64,000 bases of DNA, taken from the NCBI GenBank assembly GCA_965203835.1, contig OZ241919.1:2852001-2916000 (forward strand), written 5' to 3'. Made by a program: the position numbers and the translations under genes. This document shows, piece after piece, positions 1 through 10,500 of the stretch. The notes under the pieces are model-generated. The model had not been told where the DNA came from and searched no databases. It saw nothing but the letters and a program-made list of their open reading frames with translations. This DNA comes from CBDCFV01 sp965203835 (GTDB taxonomy: Bacteria > Chloroflexota > Dehalococcoidia > Lucifugimonadales > UBA3495). Each line of letters opens with the position of its first letter. The first letter of the stretch is position 1.

Positions 1-537
1 GGAGGTTAGGTCGCCGTAGCGCAGCATGGAGTGATGGACGTCCTCGGCGGTCAGGTCCTGGCCGTCCAGCCACTTGATGCCGGGGCGGATGCGGAAGGTG
101 AAGGTTTTGCCCTCGTCGCTTACCGTCCAGCTTTCGCAGAGGTCGCAGATCACCCGGCCGGTGTCCCTAGTGTCGTACTGCACAATCTGGTTGTACAACT
201 GGCCCACCACTTGGATGTTGACGGAGTGGAACGGGGACTTGGGATCCCAGCCATAGACGCCGTCAACGACGCTCATTATGAGGTTGCCGCCCGAGGTTGC
301 CGACGTACTGGTACTGACGGCGCTGGCCGGCGTGACCACGGGCTGGGTGAGCGCATGGCTGTGGGGCATGGTGTTCTGGTCAACCCCCGTAGCGCCCGTA
401 GCGGTGGCACTGGACTTCGGTGTCTCAATCAGGGCCGGCACAGGAGTTGATGCCCAGGTTGAACCGCAGGTCGCCGCGATGACTATCATGGCTATTACTG
501 CCCAAGACCAGTGGACTGCCTTGACACACTTTGCCAT
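1..537 (-). CDS. ABC transporter substrate-binding protein, family 5 (oligopeptide type), N-terminal part
   Basis: Partial gene; its 3' part lies beyond the window start. Translating the minus strand from ATG at 537-535 gives 179 codons with no stop. A hydrophobic signal segment (about residues 8-25, ending near a Cys, so possibly a lipoprotein although the lipobox is not canonical) is followed by a Thr/Ser/Pro-rich linker. Then comes the characteristic start of the SBP_bac_5 fold: VGQLYNQIVQYD, then ESWTVSDEGKTFTFRIRPGIKW, then DLTAEDVHHSML. A GGGAGG ribosome site lies 5 bases upstream of the ATG. By family it would bind peptides or similar solutes outside the membrane for an ABC importer. 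The transporter subunits are not in view. Confidence 0.85.
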   Translation of the reverse strand, partial: MAKCVKAVHWSWAVIAMIVIAATCGSTWASTPVPALIETPKSSATATGATGVDQNTMPHSHALTQPVVTPASAVSTSTSATSGGNLIMSVVDGVYGWDPKSPFHSVNIQVVGQLYNQIVQYDTRDTGRVICDLCESWTVSDEGKTFTFRIRPGIKWLDGQDLTAEDVHHSMLRYGDLTS

Positions 538-589
538 TGATGCCTCCCGAGCAAACGTAGTAGTGGGTCCCCAGGGGCTTTGCCGCGGC

Positions 590-3500
590 TCACCCGAACA
601 AGTAGAGGTCTATGAGGGCGACCACGTGGGACTTTTTCACACTCCCATCCCCAAAGAGGTAGTCGTCGATGGCCGCGACGACCTCGCTCTTCTCTATCAT
701 CCCGTTGCGATCATCGTCATACGGAATTCCCAGCGACAATTGCATGGCCGCCGTGTTCCTGTTGCTGTCGGCGTCCTCGGCAACGTCGGCGGCGATGTCC
801 ACCGTCACCTGGCCGATGGTGTTGGGAGTCACGTCGAAGGTGTAGGAAGCGCCGCTGCCCGAGAAATTACCGGCCGTGCCGTTGCCTACGGCGACGTCGT
901 CCACGGTGAAACCGGAAACCGCCTTGGTGAAGGTGGCCGCCACCGGGATGGCTGTGCCAATCCGCACCGGGGCCGTGCCGGCGTAGGACACGGTGACACC
1001 CGGCGGAGCGTCCCCCACCGTCACCGTGGTATCGCCGCCGACCGCATGATCGTTCCTGTCAGAATCCCTCAGGGTCCCGGAGAAGGTATGGGGGCCATCC
1101 ACGTCGGACGCGGTAACGGTGTAGGTGAAGGAGGTCTCCCCGCTTAGCGTGAATCTGACCACCTGGCTGTTGCCATCGACCGGGTGGGTGACCGCCCCGT
1201 GAGTGCTGGATAGGTAGCTGAACCCGTTGGGCAGCGTCTCCGTGACCGCTCCGCCGGTGGAACCGTAGTTAGCGGCGGCGATGGTTACCACCACCTGCCC
1301 GCCCGGCGCCACCGAGGCTGGGGAGAAGGACCGGGTGGCGCTCGCGCCCCCCACTGTCACCGTGGTATCGCCGCCGACCGCATGGTCGTTCCTGTCAGAA
1401 TCCCTCATGGTCCCGGAGAAGGTATGGGGACCCTCGACGTCGGACGCGGTAACGGTGTAGGTGAAGGAGGTCTCCTCGCTTAGCGTGAACCTGACTACCT
1501 GGCTGTTGCCATCGACCGGGTGGGTGACCGCCCCGTGAGTGCTGGATAGGTAGCTGAACCCGTTGGGCAGCGTCTCCGTGACCGCTCCGGCGGAACCGTA
1601 GTTGGCGGCGGCGATGGTTACCACAACCTGCCCGCCCGGCGCTACCGAGGCTGCGGAGAAGGACCGGGTGGCGCTCGCGTCCCCCACCGTCACTGTGGTA
1701 TCGCCGCCGACCGCATGATCTTTCCTGTCAGAATCCCTGAGGATCCCGGAGAAGGTATGGGGGCCATCCACGTCGGACGCGGTAACGGTGTAGGTGAAGG
1801 AGGTCTCCCCGCTTAGCGTGAATCTGACCACCTGGCTGTTGCCATCGACCGGGTGGGTGACCGCCCCGTGAGTGCTGGATAGGTAGCTGAACCCGTTGGG
1901 CAGCGTCTCCGTGACCGCTCCGCCGGTGGAACCGTAGTTAGCGGCGGCGATGGTTACCACCACCTGCCCGCCCGGCGCCACCGAGGCTGGGGAGAAGGAC
2001 CGGGTGGCGCTCGCGCCCGTAGCCGCAGGCGGCATCCGGTAGGCGTAAATCTTGGTGTCTTGCGAGTCCGTAACCCACATGGTCTCGCCGTCGGACCAGA
2101 TGCCTATCGGTATCCAGTTGCCAGCGGCATCCAGAGTATTGAATTCCCTGCCGGGAACCCGGGCCTTGGTAGCCATGTCGTAGGCATAAACCTTACCCTT
2201 GTATGAGTCTGCCACCCACATCGTCATCCCATCGGACCAGATGCCTCGTGGACCCCCGTTTGGATCCGCGTTCCCGGCAGCTTTGAGGGTATCGAAATCC
2301 TTGCCGGAGACCCGCGCCTTGGTCGCCATATCGTAGGCGTAGATCTTACCGTCAAATAAGTCCGACACCCAGATCGTCTCGCCGTCGGACCAGAAGCCTA
2401 GCGGGAAAGTGTTTCCAGCGGCTTGCAGAGTATCGAAATCCTTGCCGGATACCCACGCCTTAGTGGCCATATCGTAGGCGTAGATCTTTGGGTTCCCCCA
2501 AAGCGGGCCCGGGTCCAATACCCACATCGTCTCGCCGTCGGACCAGATGCCTGCGGGGTAAATGTTTCCAGTGGCTTGCAGAGTATCGAAATCCTTGCTG
2601 GAGACCCGCGCCTTGGTCGCCATATCGTAGGCGTAGATCTTACTGCCAAAAACGTCCGATACCCACATCGTCTCGCCGTCGGACCACATGCCTACCGGCG
2701 GCCAATTGGAAGCGCCGGCCAGCGTGTTAAAGTCCGCTGTTGGGTTCCGGGTGAAGGCATTGGACGGCGCTGGAACCGGAGGCGCTGTCCCGTCCGGCGG
2801 CGGGAGTCGGGCGAAACCGTGTCCCCAGGTGTCGTTGGGGTCCGGACTCTGCCTCTGCTCTGCGTTGTCCTTCAGGTAGCTGGCGACCTGGGTCGGGGTG
2901 TAGCTGGGGAACCGCTGGCGCACTAACGCGACCATGCCCGCAACATGGGGTGCCGCTTGGCTGGTGCCGCAGAAGCCTGAGCTGTAATCGTTCAGGGGTC
3001 TCAGCGCCGTTGCCCCGCAGTCCGCCCCGACTACGTCGGGCTTGACCCGCCTGTCCGGAGTGGGTCCGCGACTGCTGTCCTGCTCGATGGCGTGAACGTC
3101 GTTCCAGTGGGCCGAGCCCACGGTCAACATGCCGGAGTTGTCGCTCTCTGCCGGATTGACAATGCTGCCGTACTTGGTGTAATGCCGGATAGACTCAACA
3201 CCCCAAACCATCAACTGAATCCAGTCAGGTATGCTGCCGCTGGCGTGCCCTACAAGGACGCCATAGTGGCCATCACCATCAACAGGCACCGTATAAACCA
3301 GTAATTCAAGAGGGATGTGACCACTGCCTCCCGATTGTGGATCATTGATTATCTCAACCCATTCCCTAGTGTCAAAGTTGAAAAGCCCTATGCTCAAGTC
3401 CGTTCTGGCTCCTCCCCAGCTACCCTCCCAACGCAATTGGACTCTGATGCGGTCTCCGGCTGCTAGGGTCATGTTGTTGGATTCATCACCCGGTACAAAC

Positions 3501-4540
3501 TCGATACGCCCGTTACGGTCTTGGTCAAGGAAAGGGGCCCGGGCGAACCATGTTGTCCGAGCGTGATTCCCCGCACTGTTGACCCAAACCGCTCCTCCGG
3601 TCACTGCCCGGTCCACGGTGTTCAGTGGGCTGATGCTTATAGGAGAGGTGCCGTTACCAGGGCCGTCAAACCTCTCAGCCACCGAGTAGTTGATGACGGA
3701 TACACCCTCAGAGACCATCCAGTCCGCAACTGCTTGCAGGTCTCCATTTGATACTCCTGGATAGCCGATGTACAAATCCACCTGCGGGGCAATATCAATG
3801 AGCGATTCTGCGACTATTGTGCCGTGGTCGTTTCCGTTCTCACAGTCCGCCAAGTTCTGGGTGAATCTTCCTATGTTCGTGTAGCACCTGGCCTGCACCG
3901 TTGCCGGCAGTTCCGTCCCCATGAGGCCGCTGAACCCTTCAAAGCCGAGGTCGATTATCCCAACCTTGACGCCCTGGCCACTGTACCCGGCCTCGTTCCA
4001 GGCCGTCGAAAGGTGCGCTGCGGGACCATGTCCGGGGACTCCTTGAGAACTCTGGGCCGGCTCCGGCGGGATGATTTCCCGCACCCGTATAACGCCGGGC
4101 TGTTCTGAGACCGGTCCCAGCAGGGTCACCGGCACGTAGGCTTCTATGTAGTCCTCACCCACGTTGCGCGGGTCGCCGCCATTGTCCTCCAGGAAACTGA
4201 CCACCTCTTCCACGTTGCCGGTCAGGTATATCGTCACCGCCACCGATTCCCCGGAATACACCGGAGTTTCCCCGGCGGCGTCCTTCGAGGTGGCTTGTCC
4301 TGCCTCCACGCTGGCCACCAGTTGGTCCAGGTGGGAACCCAAGTTGGGGTAGTTCAGTTCGACCTTTTCCGGGATGGGTGGAGCCTGGTTGTCTCCACCG
4401 GTTCCGTCGCTTCGCGGGATGAGCGCCGCCTTGTCGCCGCCGCCATCGGCGGAAACGCCGGGCAGGGCTGCCGCCAGGGTGACTGCCAGGGCAGCCAGGG
4501 TTGCCATCGCCAGGAACCTGAAATGTTTCATAGAGAGCAT
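590..4540 (-). CDS. Secreted subtilisin-like (S8) serine protease with beta-propeller-like and Ig-like repeats
   Basis: Large secreted protease of 1316 residues. It has a signal peptide (about 1-30), then a pro-domain-like segment (about 50-160) that is repeated in the neighbouring lipoprotein. The S8 catalytic domain follows, with Asp197 (GIIDLGFEG), His239 (NDHGTIVAE) and Ser527 (GTSQAAPHVAG), numbered from the first ATG. After it come five copies of a roughly 50-residue unit (WSDGETMWVSD, KIYAYDMATKA), probably propeller blades. Three nearly identical 111-112 residue DUF11/Ig-like domains, one more Ig-like domain and two terminal dockerin-like or EF-hand-like segments (DDDRNGMIEKSEV, then DLYLFG) complete it. 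The start could also be the ATG three codons later. The N-terminal pro-region should be removed on maturation. The substrate is unknown. Confidence 0.9.
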   Translation of the reverse strand: MLSMKHFRFLAMATLAALAVTLAAALPGVSADGGGDKAALIPRSDGTGGDNQAPPIPEKVELNYPNLGSHLDQLVASVEAGQATSKDAAGETPVYSGESVAVTIYLTGNVEEVVSFLEDNGGDPRNVGEDYIEAYVPVTLLGPVSEQPGVIRVREIIPPEPAQSSQGVPGHGPAAHLSTAWNEAGYSGQGVKVGIIDLGFEGFSGLMGTELPATVQARCYTNIGRFTQNLADCENGNDHGTIVAESLIDIAPQVDLYIGYPGVSNGDLQAVADWMVSEGVSVINYSVAERFDGPGNGTSPISISPLNTVDRAVTGGAVWVNSAGNHARTTWFARAPFLDQDRNGRIEFVPGDESNNMTLAAGDRIRVQLRWEGSWGGARTDLSIGLFNFDTREWVEIINDPQSGGSGHIPLELLVYTVPVDGDGHYGVLVGHASGSIPDWIQLMVWGVESIRHYTKYGSIVNPAESDNSGMLTVGSAHWNDVHAIEQDSSRGPTPDRRVKPDVVGADCGATALRPLNDYSSGFCGTSQAAPHVAGMVALVRQRFPSYTPTQVASYLKDNAEQRQSPDPNDTWGHGFARLPPPDGTAPPVPAPSNAFTRNPTADFNTLAGASNWPPVGMWSDGETMWVSDVFGSKIYAYDMATKARVSSKDFDTLQATGNIYPAGIWSDGETMWVLDPGPLWGNPKIYAYDMATKAWVSGKDFDTLQAAGNTFPLGFWSDGETIWVSDLFDGKIYAYDMATKARVSGKDFDTLKAAGNADPNGGPRGIWSDGMTMWVADSYKGKVYAYDMATKARVPGREFNTLDAAGNWIPIGIWSDGETMWVTDSQDTKIYAYRMPPAATGASATRSFSPASVAPGGQVVVTIAAANYGSTGGAVTETLPNGFSYLSSTHGAVTHPVDGNSQVVRFTLSGETSFTYTVTASDVDGPHTFSGILRDSDRKDHAVGGDTTVTVGDASATRSFSAASVAPGGQVVVTIAAANYGSAGAVTETLPNGFSYLSSTHGAVTHPVDGNSQVVRFTLSEETSFTYTVTASDVEGPHTFSGTMRDSDRNDHAVGGDTTVTVGGASATRSFSPASVAPGGQVVVTIAAANYGSTGGAVTETLPNGFSYLSSTHGAVTHPVDGNSQVVRFTLSGETSFTYTVTASDVDGPHTFSGTLRDSDRNDHAVGGDTTVTVGDAPPGVTVSYAGTAPVRIGTAIPVAATFTKAVSGFTVDDVAVGNGTAGNFSGSGASYTFDVTPNTIGQVTVDIAADVAEDADSNRNTAAMQLSLGIPYDDDRNGMIEKSEVVAAIDDYLFGDGSVKKSHVVALIDLYLFG
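1014..2017 (-). repeat. Three near-identical 333-336 bp coding repeats
   Basis: Three in-frame tandem units start at about 1014, 1350 and 1683 within the S8 protease gene. They encode Ig/DUF11-like domains of 111-112 residues and differ at only a few positions, mostly synonymous or conservative. Such high identity means recent duplication or ongoing gene conversion, and it is also a place where short-read assemblies collapse. Confidence 0.9.
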
Positions 4541-4627
4541 GTGAGCTTCCTTTGACAGACCTTTCCGGTTTGGTTTCCAAAGGTATCCCGCAACCCTGAC
4601 TTCTTCCCTGGCCGCCCGTCGTCCCTT

Positions 4628-4648
4628 GCGCCGGTATCCTTCCGGCGC
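4628..4648 (-). terminator. Hairpin after the pro-domain lipoprotein gene
   Basis: Perfect 7-bp stem (GCGCCGG / CCGGCGC) with a 7-base loop, about 20 bases beyond the stop of the lipoprotein gene on the minus strand. No U-run follows, so it is only a possible terminator or mRNA-stabilising hairpin. Confidence 0.35.
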
Positions 4649-4666
4649 GTCTTGGCCGGTGAACGG

Positions 4667-5308
4667 TTAGCCTCTACTACCCGGCTGCGGCGGGATGATT
4701 TCCCGCACCCGGATGACGCCGGGCTGTTCTGAGACCGCTCCCAGCAGGGGCACCGGCACGTAGGCTTCGATGTAGTCCTCGCCCGCGTTGCGCGGGTCGC
4801 CGCCGTTGTCTTCCAGGAAAGCAACCACCTCATCCACATTGCCGGACAGGTAAATGGTCACGGCTACGGATTCCCCGGAATGCACCGGGGTATCCGCGGC
4901 GGCATCCTGGGCTGTGGTTTCCCTCGCTTCCACGCTGGCCACCAGTCCGTCGAGACGGGAACCCAGGTTCGGGTACTTCAACTCTCCCTTTTCCGGCAAG
5001 GGCGGTGCTTGGTCATCGCCGCCAGCGTCTTCCCGTCGCAGAATGGATTCGGAGGTGTGCTTCGGAGCGTTGACCGTGGCTGGAACTTCCCCGGGTTTTT
5101 CAGATGAGGGCTCGGGCCCGGTGGCAGGCGCCGGCATATCCGCAGCGGCGGCTTTTGAATCAGGCTGTACTGTGACTTCGGCTTCCATGCCGGGAGTATT
5201 GGTCGGCACAGGCGTGGATACGGCGGCGCAGGCCGCAGATACGAACAATATCAATCCGGACAAGCCAAGTTGCAGGGCCACAGCAGCCCGTTTCCAGATA
5301 TTGCTCAC
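4667..5308 (-). CDS. Lipoprotein made of a stand-alone protease pro-domain
   Basis: A 213-residue lipoprotein: signal segment ending in the lipobox VSAAC, a Pro/Ala/Glu-rich linker (about 30-95), then a domain (about 100-210) closely matching the N-terminal pro-region of the adjacent S8 protease. Shared stretches include YPNLGS, SGESVAVTIYL, FLEDNGGDPRN and EDYIEAYVPV. There is no protease domain. Pro-regions of subtilases act as folding chaperones and inhibitors. A membrane-anchored copy next to the enzyme could therefore inhibit or hold it, but that is inference. The two genes are on the same strand, 126 bases apart, and the shared DNA shows the pro-domain was duplicated locally. Confidence 0.75.
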   Translation of the reverse strand: MSNIWKRAAVALQLGLSGLILFVSAACAAVSTPVPTNTPGMEAEVTVQPDSKAAAADMPAPATGPEPSSEKPGEVPATVNAPKHTSESILRREDAGGDDQAPPLPEKGELKYPNLGSRLDGLVASVEARETTAQDAAADTPVHSGESVAVTIYLSGNVDEVVAFLEDNGGDPRNAGEDYIEAYVPVPLLGAVSEQPGVIRVREIIPPQPGSRG

Positions 5309-5470
5309 GACTTCCGACTCCTTGCCCTGTTATTAGAGTGACGGGTGCGGGTTCAAGGTCTGGGCTAGGGTCAGGGTAGCGCCCGCGCCAAGCTGCGGAG
5401 ACGGTCCCGGTGGCTGGCTGTTGCGCGGGCATGGGCCAACACGATAATAATTGCTCTCAGAGTGCAGGTG

Positions 5471-5499
5471 ATCATAACATTACAGTCAATGCGTTACAA
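5471..5499 (-). promoter_or_regulatory. Candidate promoter for the pro-domain lipoprotein gene
   Basis: On the minus strand, TTGTAA (5499-5494) and TATGAT (5476-5471) are separated by 17 bases, a sigma70-like arrangement. It would give a leader of about 155 bases before the ATG at 5308. This is pattern only. Confidence 0.3.
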
Positions 5500-5713
5500 T
5501 CTATTAAGCGTGTGTTTCCCACGTTCCATGAACCCAGGGAAGCCAGAACCACTTCTTCTCTATCCCTGGCGGTATCCCGGAGATTGCGCGCCGAACTGTC
5601 CTCCAAACGCCGGTAGAAAGACGGACGGGCATGGTCCCGCCGTCCTGGGTTGAGCCTCCACACAAAGGACGAACGGGAAGCGGCCGGGTGCCGAGGGATA
5701 CGGAGGCCCACAG

Positions 5714-6157
5714 GTGGTCAGCTTGACCCTTGACCAGGGCCATTGTGTATCCCCCAACGAGCAGGACGCCATCGTCCGGTCCATCGCCGCCGGGGCCACC
5801 GGGTATCTGCAGAAGTACTCCGGCAAGGAGCAACTGCTCGCCACCCTGCGGGAGGTGGCCGAAGGGGAGTTCCGCATCCCGGGGACCGCAGCCAAGGGGC
5901 TGTCCCGGGCCATGCGAAGCGGCCCGTCCGAAAGTATCCCGGAGCCGTTGAAAGCCCTGACGGAACGGGAGAGGGAGATCCTGAAGCTGTTTGCCCAGGG
6001 GCTGTCCTACCAGGAGATTGGCGACGTCAGGAACACCAGCGGGCTGACGGTGCGCAACGCCATGTCAGGGATACAGAGAAAGCTGGGGTTCAAGACCAGA
6101 CAGCAGATGGTGGTCTGGGCAGTACGCATCGGCCTGGTGGACGGCGGCCAAGAGTAA
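5714..6157 (+). pseudogene. 5'-truncated NarL/LuxR-family response regulator
   Basis: Reads as the last part of a receiver domain (QDAIVRSIAAGATGYLQK) followed by an intact LuxR-type HTH (LTEREREILKLFAQGLSYQEI ... GLTVRNAMSGIQRKLGF). The front half of the receiver, including the phospho-accepting Asp, is missing. The sequence before it (MVSLTLDQGHCVSPNE) does not look like a receiver. NarL-type regulators are normally about 210 residues, and this frame gives 147. It is probably a decayed gene. A phosphorylation-independent DNA-binding protein is the alternative. No sensor kinase is nearby. Confidence 0.6.
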
Positions 6158-6271
6158 CCTGCACAACCGGTTGCACCGGCGAATACGCCGCCAGGGGTGG
6201 GCCGACAGGAGCGGAAAGCGGCACCTTCGGTAATGGCGAACGCCCAGCGTCCATTGCGTTAACTGGCGGAG

Positions 6272-7033
6272 TTAAAGGCCCTGACGGTGAAGCCGTTCTT
6301 CCAGTTCCCGCACCCGGGCTTCGGCGGCGGCGGCGCGGGCTTGCTCGATGCTGCGAGCCTCCCGCTCCAGACTGAGTTCGGCTTCGGCAGAATCGGCGCG
6401 GGCGCGTTCATCTTCAAAGGTGGCGATGCGCTGGCCCGTGGCCGGGTCGTGGAACACCAACTCGCTCCGCTCCCAGCGCAGGTACAGGTTCAGCGTCGGG
6501 CTGTATCCCTGCAAGCTTCCGTCAAGCAGTTCCTCAACCTCGATGGCGACGTACTCGCCGTCAACCAGGCTCTCCCCGGCCAGCTTTGTCCCATGGTGTT
6601 CACCCGTTTCGTCAAACCGCCAGTATTCCAGTATGCCCAGGGCGGCGTAGTCCCGCCGCTTGTCTCCCACATCAATCTCCGCCGTGCTCTCCGACGCGAC
6701 CTCCAACACGAAGTCCGGCGGCTTCCCCTGTTCCGAGACGATGTACCCATTGTTCTCTTTATGCAGCGCTGGGTTCACGCCGAAGGCCACCAGCAGGTCG
6801 GGATACCGCGCCAGGTCCCGGAAGGTGCCGGGTTCAGCGATGATCCAGCGGTCGGCCTCCACCAGGGTGGTTTTGGGGTGGCCCAGGTGGACGGCCAAGT
6901 GGTGGGAGTTGCCGCGTCTGAACAGCTGGTCGTACTGGGTCATTTTCTCGTCCGGTTCCCGTTCCGGCGGGTCCGGCAGCCGGAAGCGGCCCGGGGCTTT
7001 GACGGACTTGGCGGTGGTGTTGAACGTGGTCAT
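6272..7033 (-). CDS. Uma2-family PD-(D/E)XK endonuclease-like protein
   Basis: Belongs to the Uma2 (DUF820) family, restriction-endonuclease-fold proteins common in Cyanobacteria and Chloroflexota and often of unknown role. Visible landmarks are YPDLLVAFGV, then PPDFVLEVASEST, then DKRRDYAALGILEYWRFD, giving the D...ExV...K pattern of the nuclease core at about residues 80-150. The C-terminal 50 residues form a charged coiled coil (EDERARADSAEAELSLEREA). The start at 7033 is preferred over 7096 because the family-like sequence begins there and an AGGTG lies upstream. The gene is transcribed alone. Confidence 0.75.
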   Translation of the reverse strand: MTTFNTTAKSVKAPGRFRLPDPPEREPDEKMTQYDQLFRRGNSHHLAVHLGHPKTTLVEADRWIIAEPGTFRDLARYPDLLVAFGVNPALHKENNGYIVSEQGKPPDFVLEVASESTAEIDVGDKRRDYAALGILEYWRFDETGEHHGTKLAGESLVDGEYVAIEVEELLDGSLQGYSPTLNLYLRWERSELVFHDPATGQRIATFEDERARADSAEAELSLEREARSIEQARAAAAEARVRELEERLHRQGL

Positions 7034-7516
7034 GTCGCACCTGGCAGTCGGCGGCTGACCGTCCCGTTCTTCAACAAACTCCCGGGCTGGTCTCACCGCG
7101 CTCTGGCTTCTCCTCTAACGCATTCTCCTACGACCGACATTCTACACTATTAGACCGGCAACTGCTCCGTAAGCAGCGCAGTTTTCCGTTGCTATTGTGT
7201 CCGTCGAATGGAAGGTTTTGATTTTATCCAGTTTGGTGGGCGCACCGTAATGTGATATACACACCCATTATGAAGTGGAACGCATTGACCAAAATGTTAC
7301 AATAACCCGCAGTGAGAGAGTGCCTCTTCGTGTACAAAAGGCTCCTGCGGGCGTTATCCACCGGGGCCGCCTCCGCAGGCTGGTGTGCCTGCTGACTGGC
7401 TTTGGCGGGTGCGCCGGCTTAGCCGTTAGGCCATAGGGAATCCATCGCATCAACCTTGTCGGACGACCAGGAAAGAAAGCCCGTTCCACATTCTCCTTGC
7501 AAAGAGAGGCGCTTCT
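7034..7516. other. Intergenic region, no gene recognised
   Basis: 483 bases between the divergent Uma2 and LRR genes. It is moderately AT-rich around 7180-7310 and presumably holds both promoters. No hairpin or RNA family was recognised. Confidence 0.4.
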
Positions 7517-10500
7517 ATGAATCGCACAGCGTTGATAGCCCTGGCGGGTGGCGTGGTGGGATTGGCAGCGTTGGCGGCGGTGATTTTCTGGCTGACCGGG
7601 CCCGGCGGCACGGAGGAAGGCGCCCCAGCCGGGCCGGAAGGGACAGCCCAGCAGCAAGCCGCCGGCCCCGAATCCCCGGCGGACGGGGGGCCGTCCGCCG
7701 GGCAGCAGGCCGTTGACCAAGAAAGCCCTGCCGCCGTAATTCAGACCGGCGACACGGCGGACACGGCCCTGCCGGATGGGACAGCACCCCCGCAACAGCA
7801 GGAAGAATTGCCGGAGTTGCCGTGGCAGGATGGCGACCTAGACGACGCGGAGCAGGCGGTGGCGAAATCCTTGGGGGCAATCCAAGCCGCTGACCCATCC
7901 CTCACCCTGGCCCTGACGGACCTGGACTGGATGGCCGACGAGGTGATGCCCGAGGAAACCGTGGCCGTATCCTGGCTGGAGGAAATCGTCGCCGCCGACC
8001 CGGACCTGGCCCGGTCGGTGGTTGACCTGCCCTGGCTGGCCGAGCGGATTGACGGCGGGGACTTGCGGGTCCTGGAACCGCTGCGGGGCTTGGCACGGAA
8101 CAACCCGGGCCTTGCCCGGGCCGTGGCCGATTCCCCCTGGCTGGGCGAGGGCAGCCCCGAAGACCTGGAGAATACTCTTGCCGTGGTCGAAGCCATTGCC
8201 GGGGATGACCCGGCCCTGGCCCGCCGCATGGTTGACTCCCCGGAAATCGCCGACGGCCTGTCGGCGGAAGACCTGGCGGCACTCACCGGCAGCGACAACT
8301 ATTTCCTTGAGCGCATCCAGCAGGAATTCCCCGACCTGGCCGAGACCCTGTTGGAACTCCCTTGGGTGGCCGAAAGCGTCAGTGGCCCCAGCAGTTCGGT
8401 CCGGCCCGGCGCTCCGGCCTCGGGGCTGTTGGCCGCGCCCTTGCCGTCACAAGGCGACACCGATTACGAGGTCTGGGTGTTAAGTGACCTCCGACGGCTC
8501 GCATCTTACGACGAAATCCTGGCCCAGCGCGTTGCCGGCTTCCCCTGGCTGGCGGACGGGGTGACCCGGGAGGAGGCACGGATAGTCTCTCTGTTTCTGG
8601 ACTTCGTCCGGTCGCCTGGATTAGATGAAGGGGTAACTGCCCGACGTTTGGCGGACCTGCCGTGGGTCGCGGACGACATCAACAGGACCGAAGCCCGGGT
8701 TCTCCTCTCTCTGGAATTCTGGGATGTTGTCAGGTGGGAACTGTTATTGGACCAGCAGTGGTTCCAAGACGGCATAGGCGATGAAGATTGGGCCCTGGTC
8801 ATCGCGTCGCGCAGTGCCTGCCGCACAAGCCATCTCTGCACGGAACTCCTTACCGCGGGCGAAGTACGGTCCGAAACGCTTGAACTGCCCTCGGGAGAGG
8901 TAAGCCTATACGTGGTGCAGCGGCCCATCGGAAGCCCCATAGATGATCGCATATTCGAGGTCATGGGCAATGCCGTTACGGTCATGGAAGAGTTCATGGG
9001 GCACCCACGCCCGTGGGAAGGAGGCATATGGGAAAGTCCTGGCGTCGTCATGTACCGGGAACCCTCATTAGGCTGCCTCAGTGATGCGGGCGCGTACTGG
9101 GCCGGCGATCATTTCTTGGTGAATAGTACGGACAGGCAACGTACAATCTTCCACGAAATTGCCCACTATTACTTCAATTCAGGCAATTCAACCCCCAGGT
9201 GGTTATCCGAGGGAGGGGCTCAGTTTCTTACCGCCTGGGTCTTCCATGTGAATAATAGTACTGGTCTCGAGTCCAGATACCAACAGTACGCTGATCCCCG
9301 GTACGTCTGTGACGGGGCGGCGAACATCCATCAGCGCAATCTGGCGACAGGCTGGATGCCACGTTCTATGTGGCTGCCCATAAGGGAATGTGACTATCAA
9401 CTGGGGGAGCGTTTTCTACTTGCGTTTTACCTCAACCTGGAGCAGGAAATTTTCCAGCCCGCAGCCCAGGATCTATACGGCCTGGGTAGGCCCGGGGGGA
9501 GTCCAGCTCTCACCGAGGACGAAATCTACGAGGTCTTCCGGTCCAACACTCCTCCGGAGCGGCAGGACGAGTTCCGGGACCTGTACCAGCGTCTCCACGG
9601 CCGGCCCGTGGGCTATGAACCCCCAGCGGCCACCGGCGACCGGGCCGCGTTGCTGGCCATCTACCAAGCCACCGACGGCCCGAATTGGAAAAGAAAGCGA
9701 TTCTGGAATACCCAAGCTCCACTGGTCATGTGGGAAGATGTGAAAGCCTTTCGGTCGGACCCCGGCCGGGTCCAGGGCTTGTTCCTGTGGCGCAATAACC
9801 TGAGCGGCGCCCTGCCTCCGGAGTTGGGCAACTTGCCTCACTTGGAGGATTTATCCCTTTCCGGCAATGCTTTGCAGGGGCCTATTCCCCAGGAGTTGGG
9901 CAACTTGACCAATTTGCGAACGCTGATCCTTGACGACAACCAACTGACCGGCCCAATTCCTCCCGAGTTGGGGAATATGTCCAGCCTGACGATACTTAAT
10001 CTAAGTGTGAATGGACTCAGCGGTCCCATCCCGCCCGAGTTGGGCAACCTCACCAACCTGGAGCGATTGCAGTTAATCGACAACCAGTTGACCGGCCCCA
10101 TCCCGCCCGAGTTGGGCAACATCTCCAACCTGCGACACCTGGCACTTAACGGCAACCATCTAACCGGCGCCATCCCGCCCGATCTTGGCAACCTATCCTC
10201 CCTGTCTTCTCTTAACGTAGCCGGGAACCAGTTGACCGGGCAGATACCGCCGGAACTGGCTAGCCTGGATGACCATTTGAGCTACCTGCGGCTTTCCTAC
10301 AATGGCTTCACCGGGTGTGTGCCGGGCCGACTGCCAGAGGTAATGGGCCGGGATGAGTTCGTAAGGGTTGGCCTGCCCGCCTGCGACGAAAGCCTGCCGG
10401 ACCCGGGATACGCGGCCGGCAGCGCTAAAGGCGACCGGGCGGCTTTGGAGGCCCTCTACCACGCCACCAACGGCCCCGAATGGGGCGAAAATTACAACAG

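Noticed and set aside
278..1147. 289-codon plus-strand frame
   Set aside because: It is antisense to the solute-binding protein and S8 protease genes, both of which have clear motifs. The plus reading has none.
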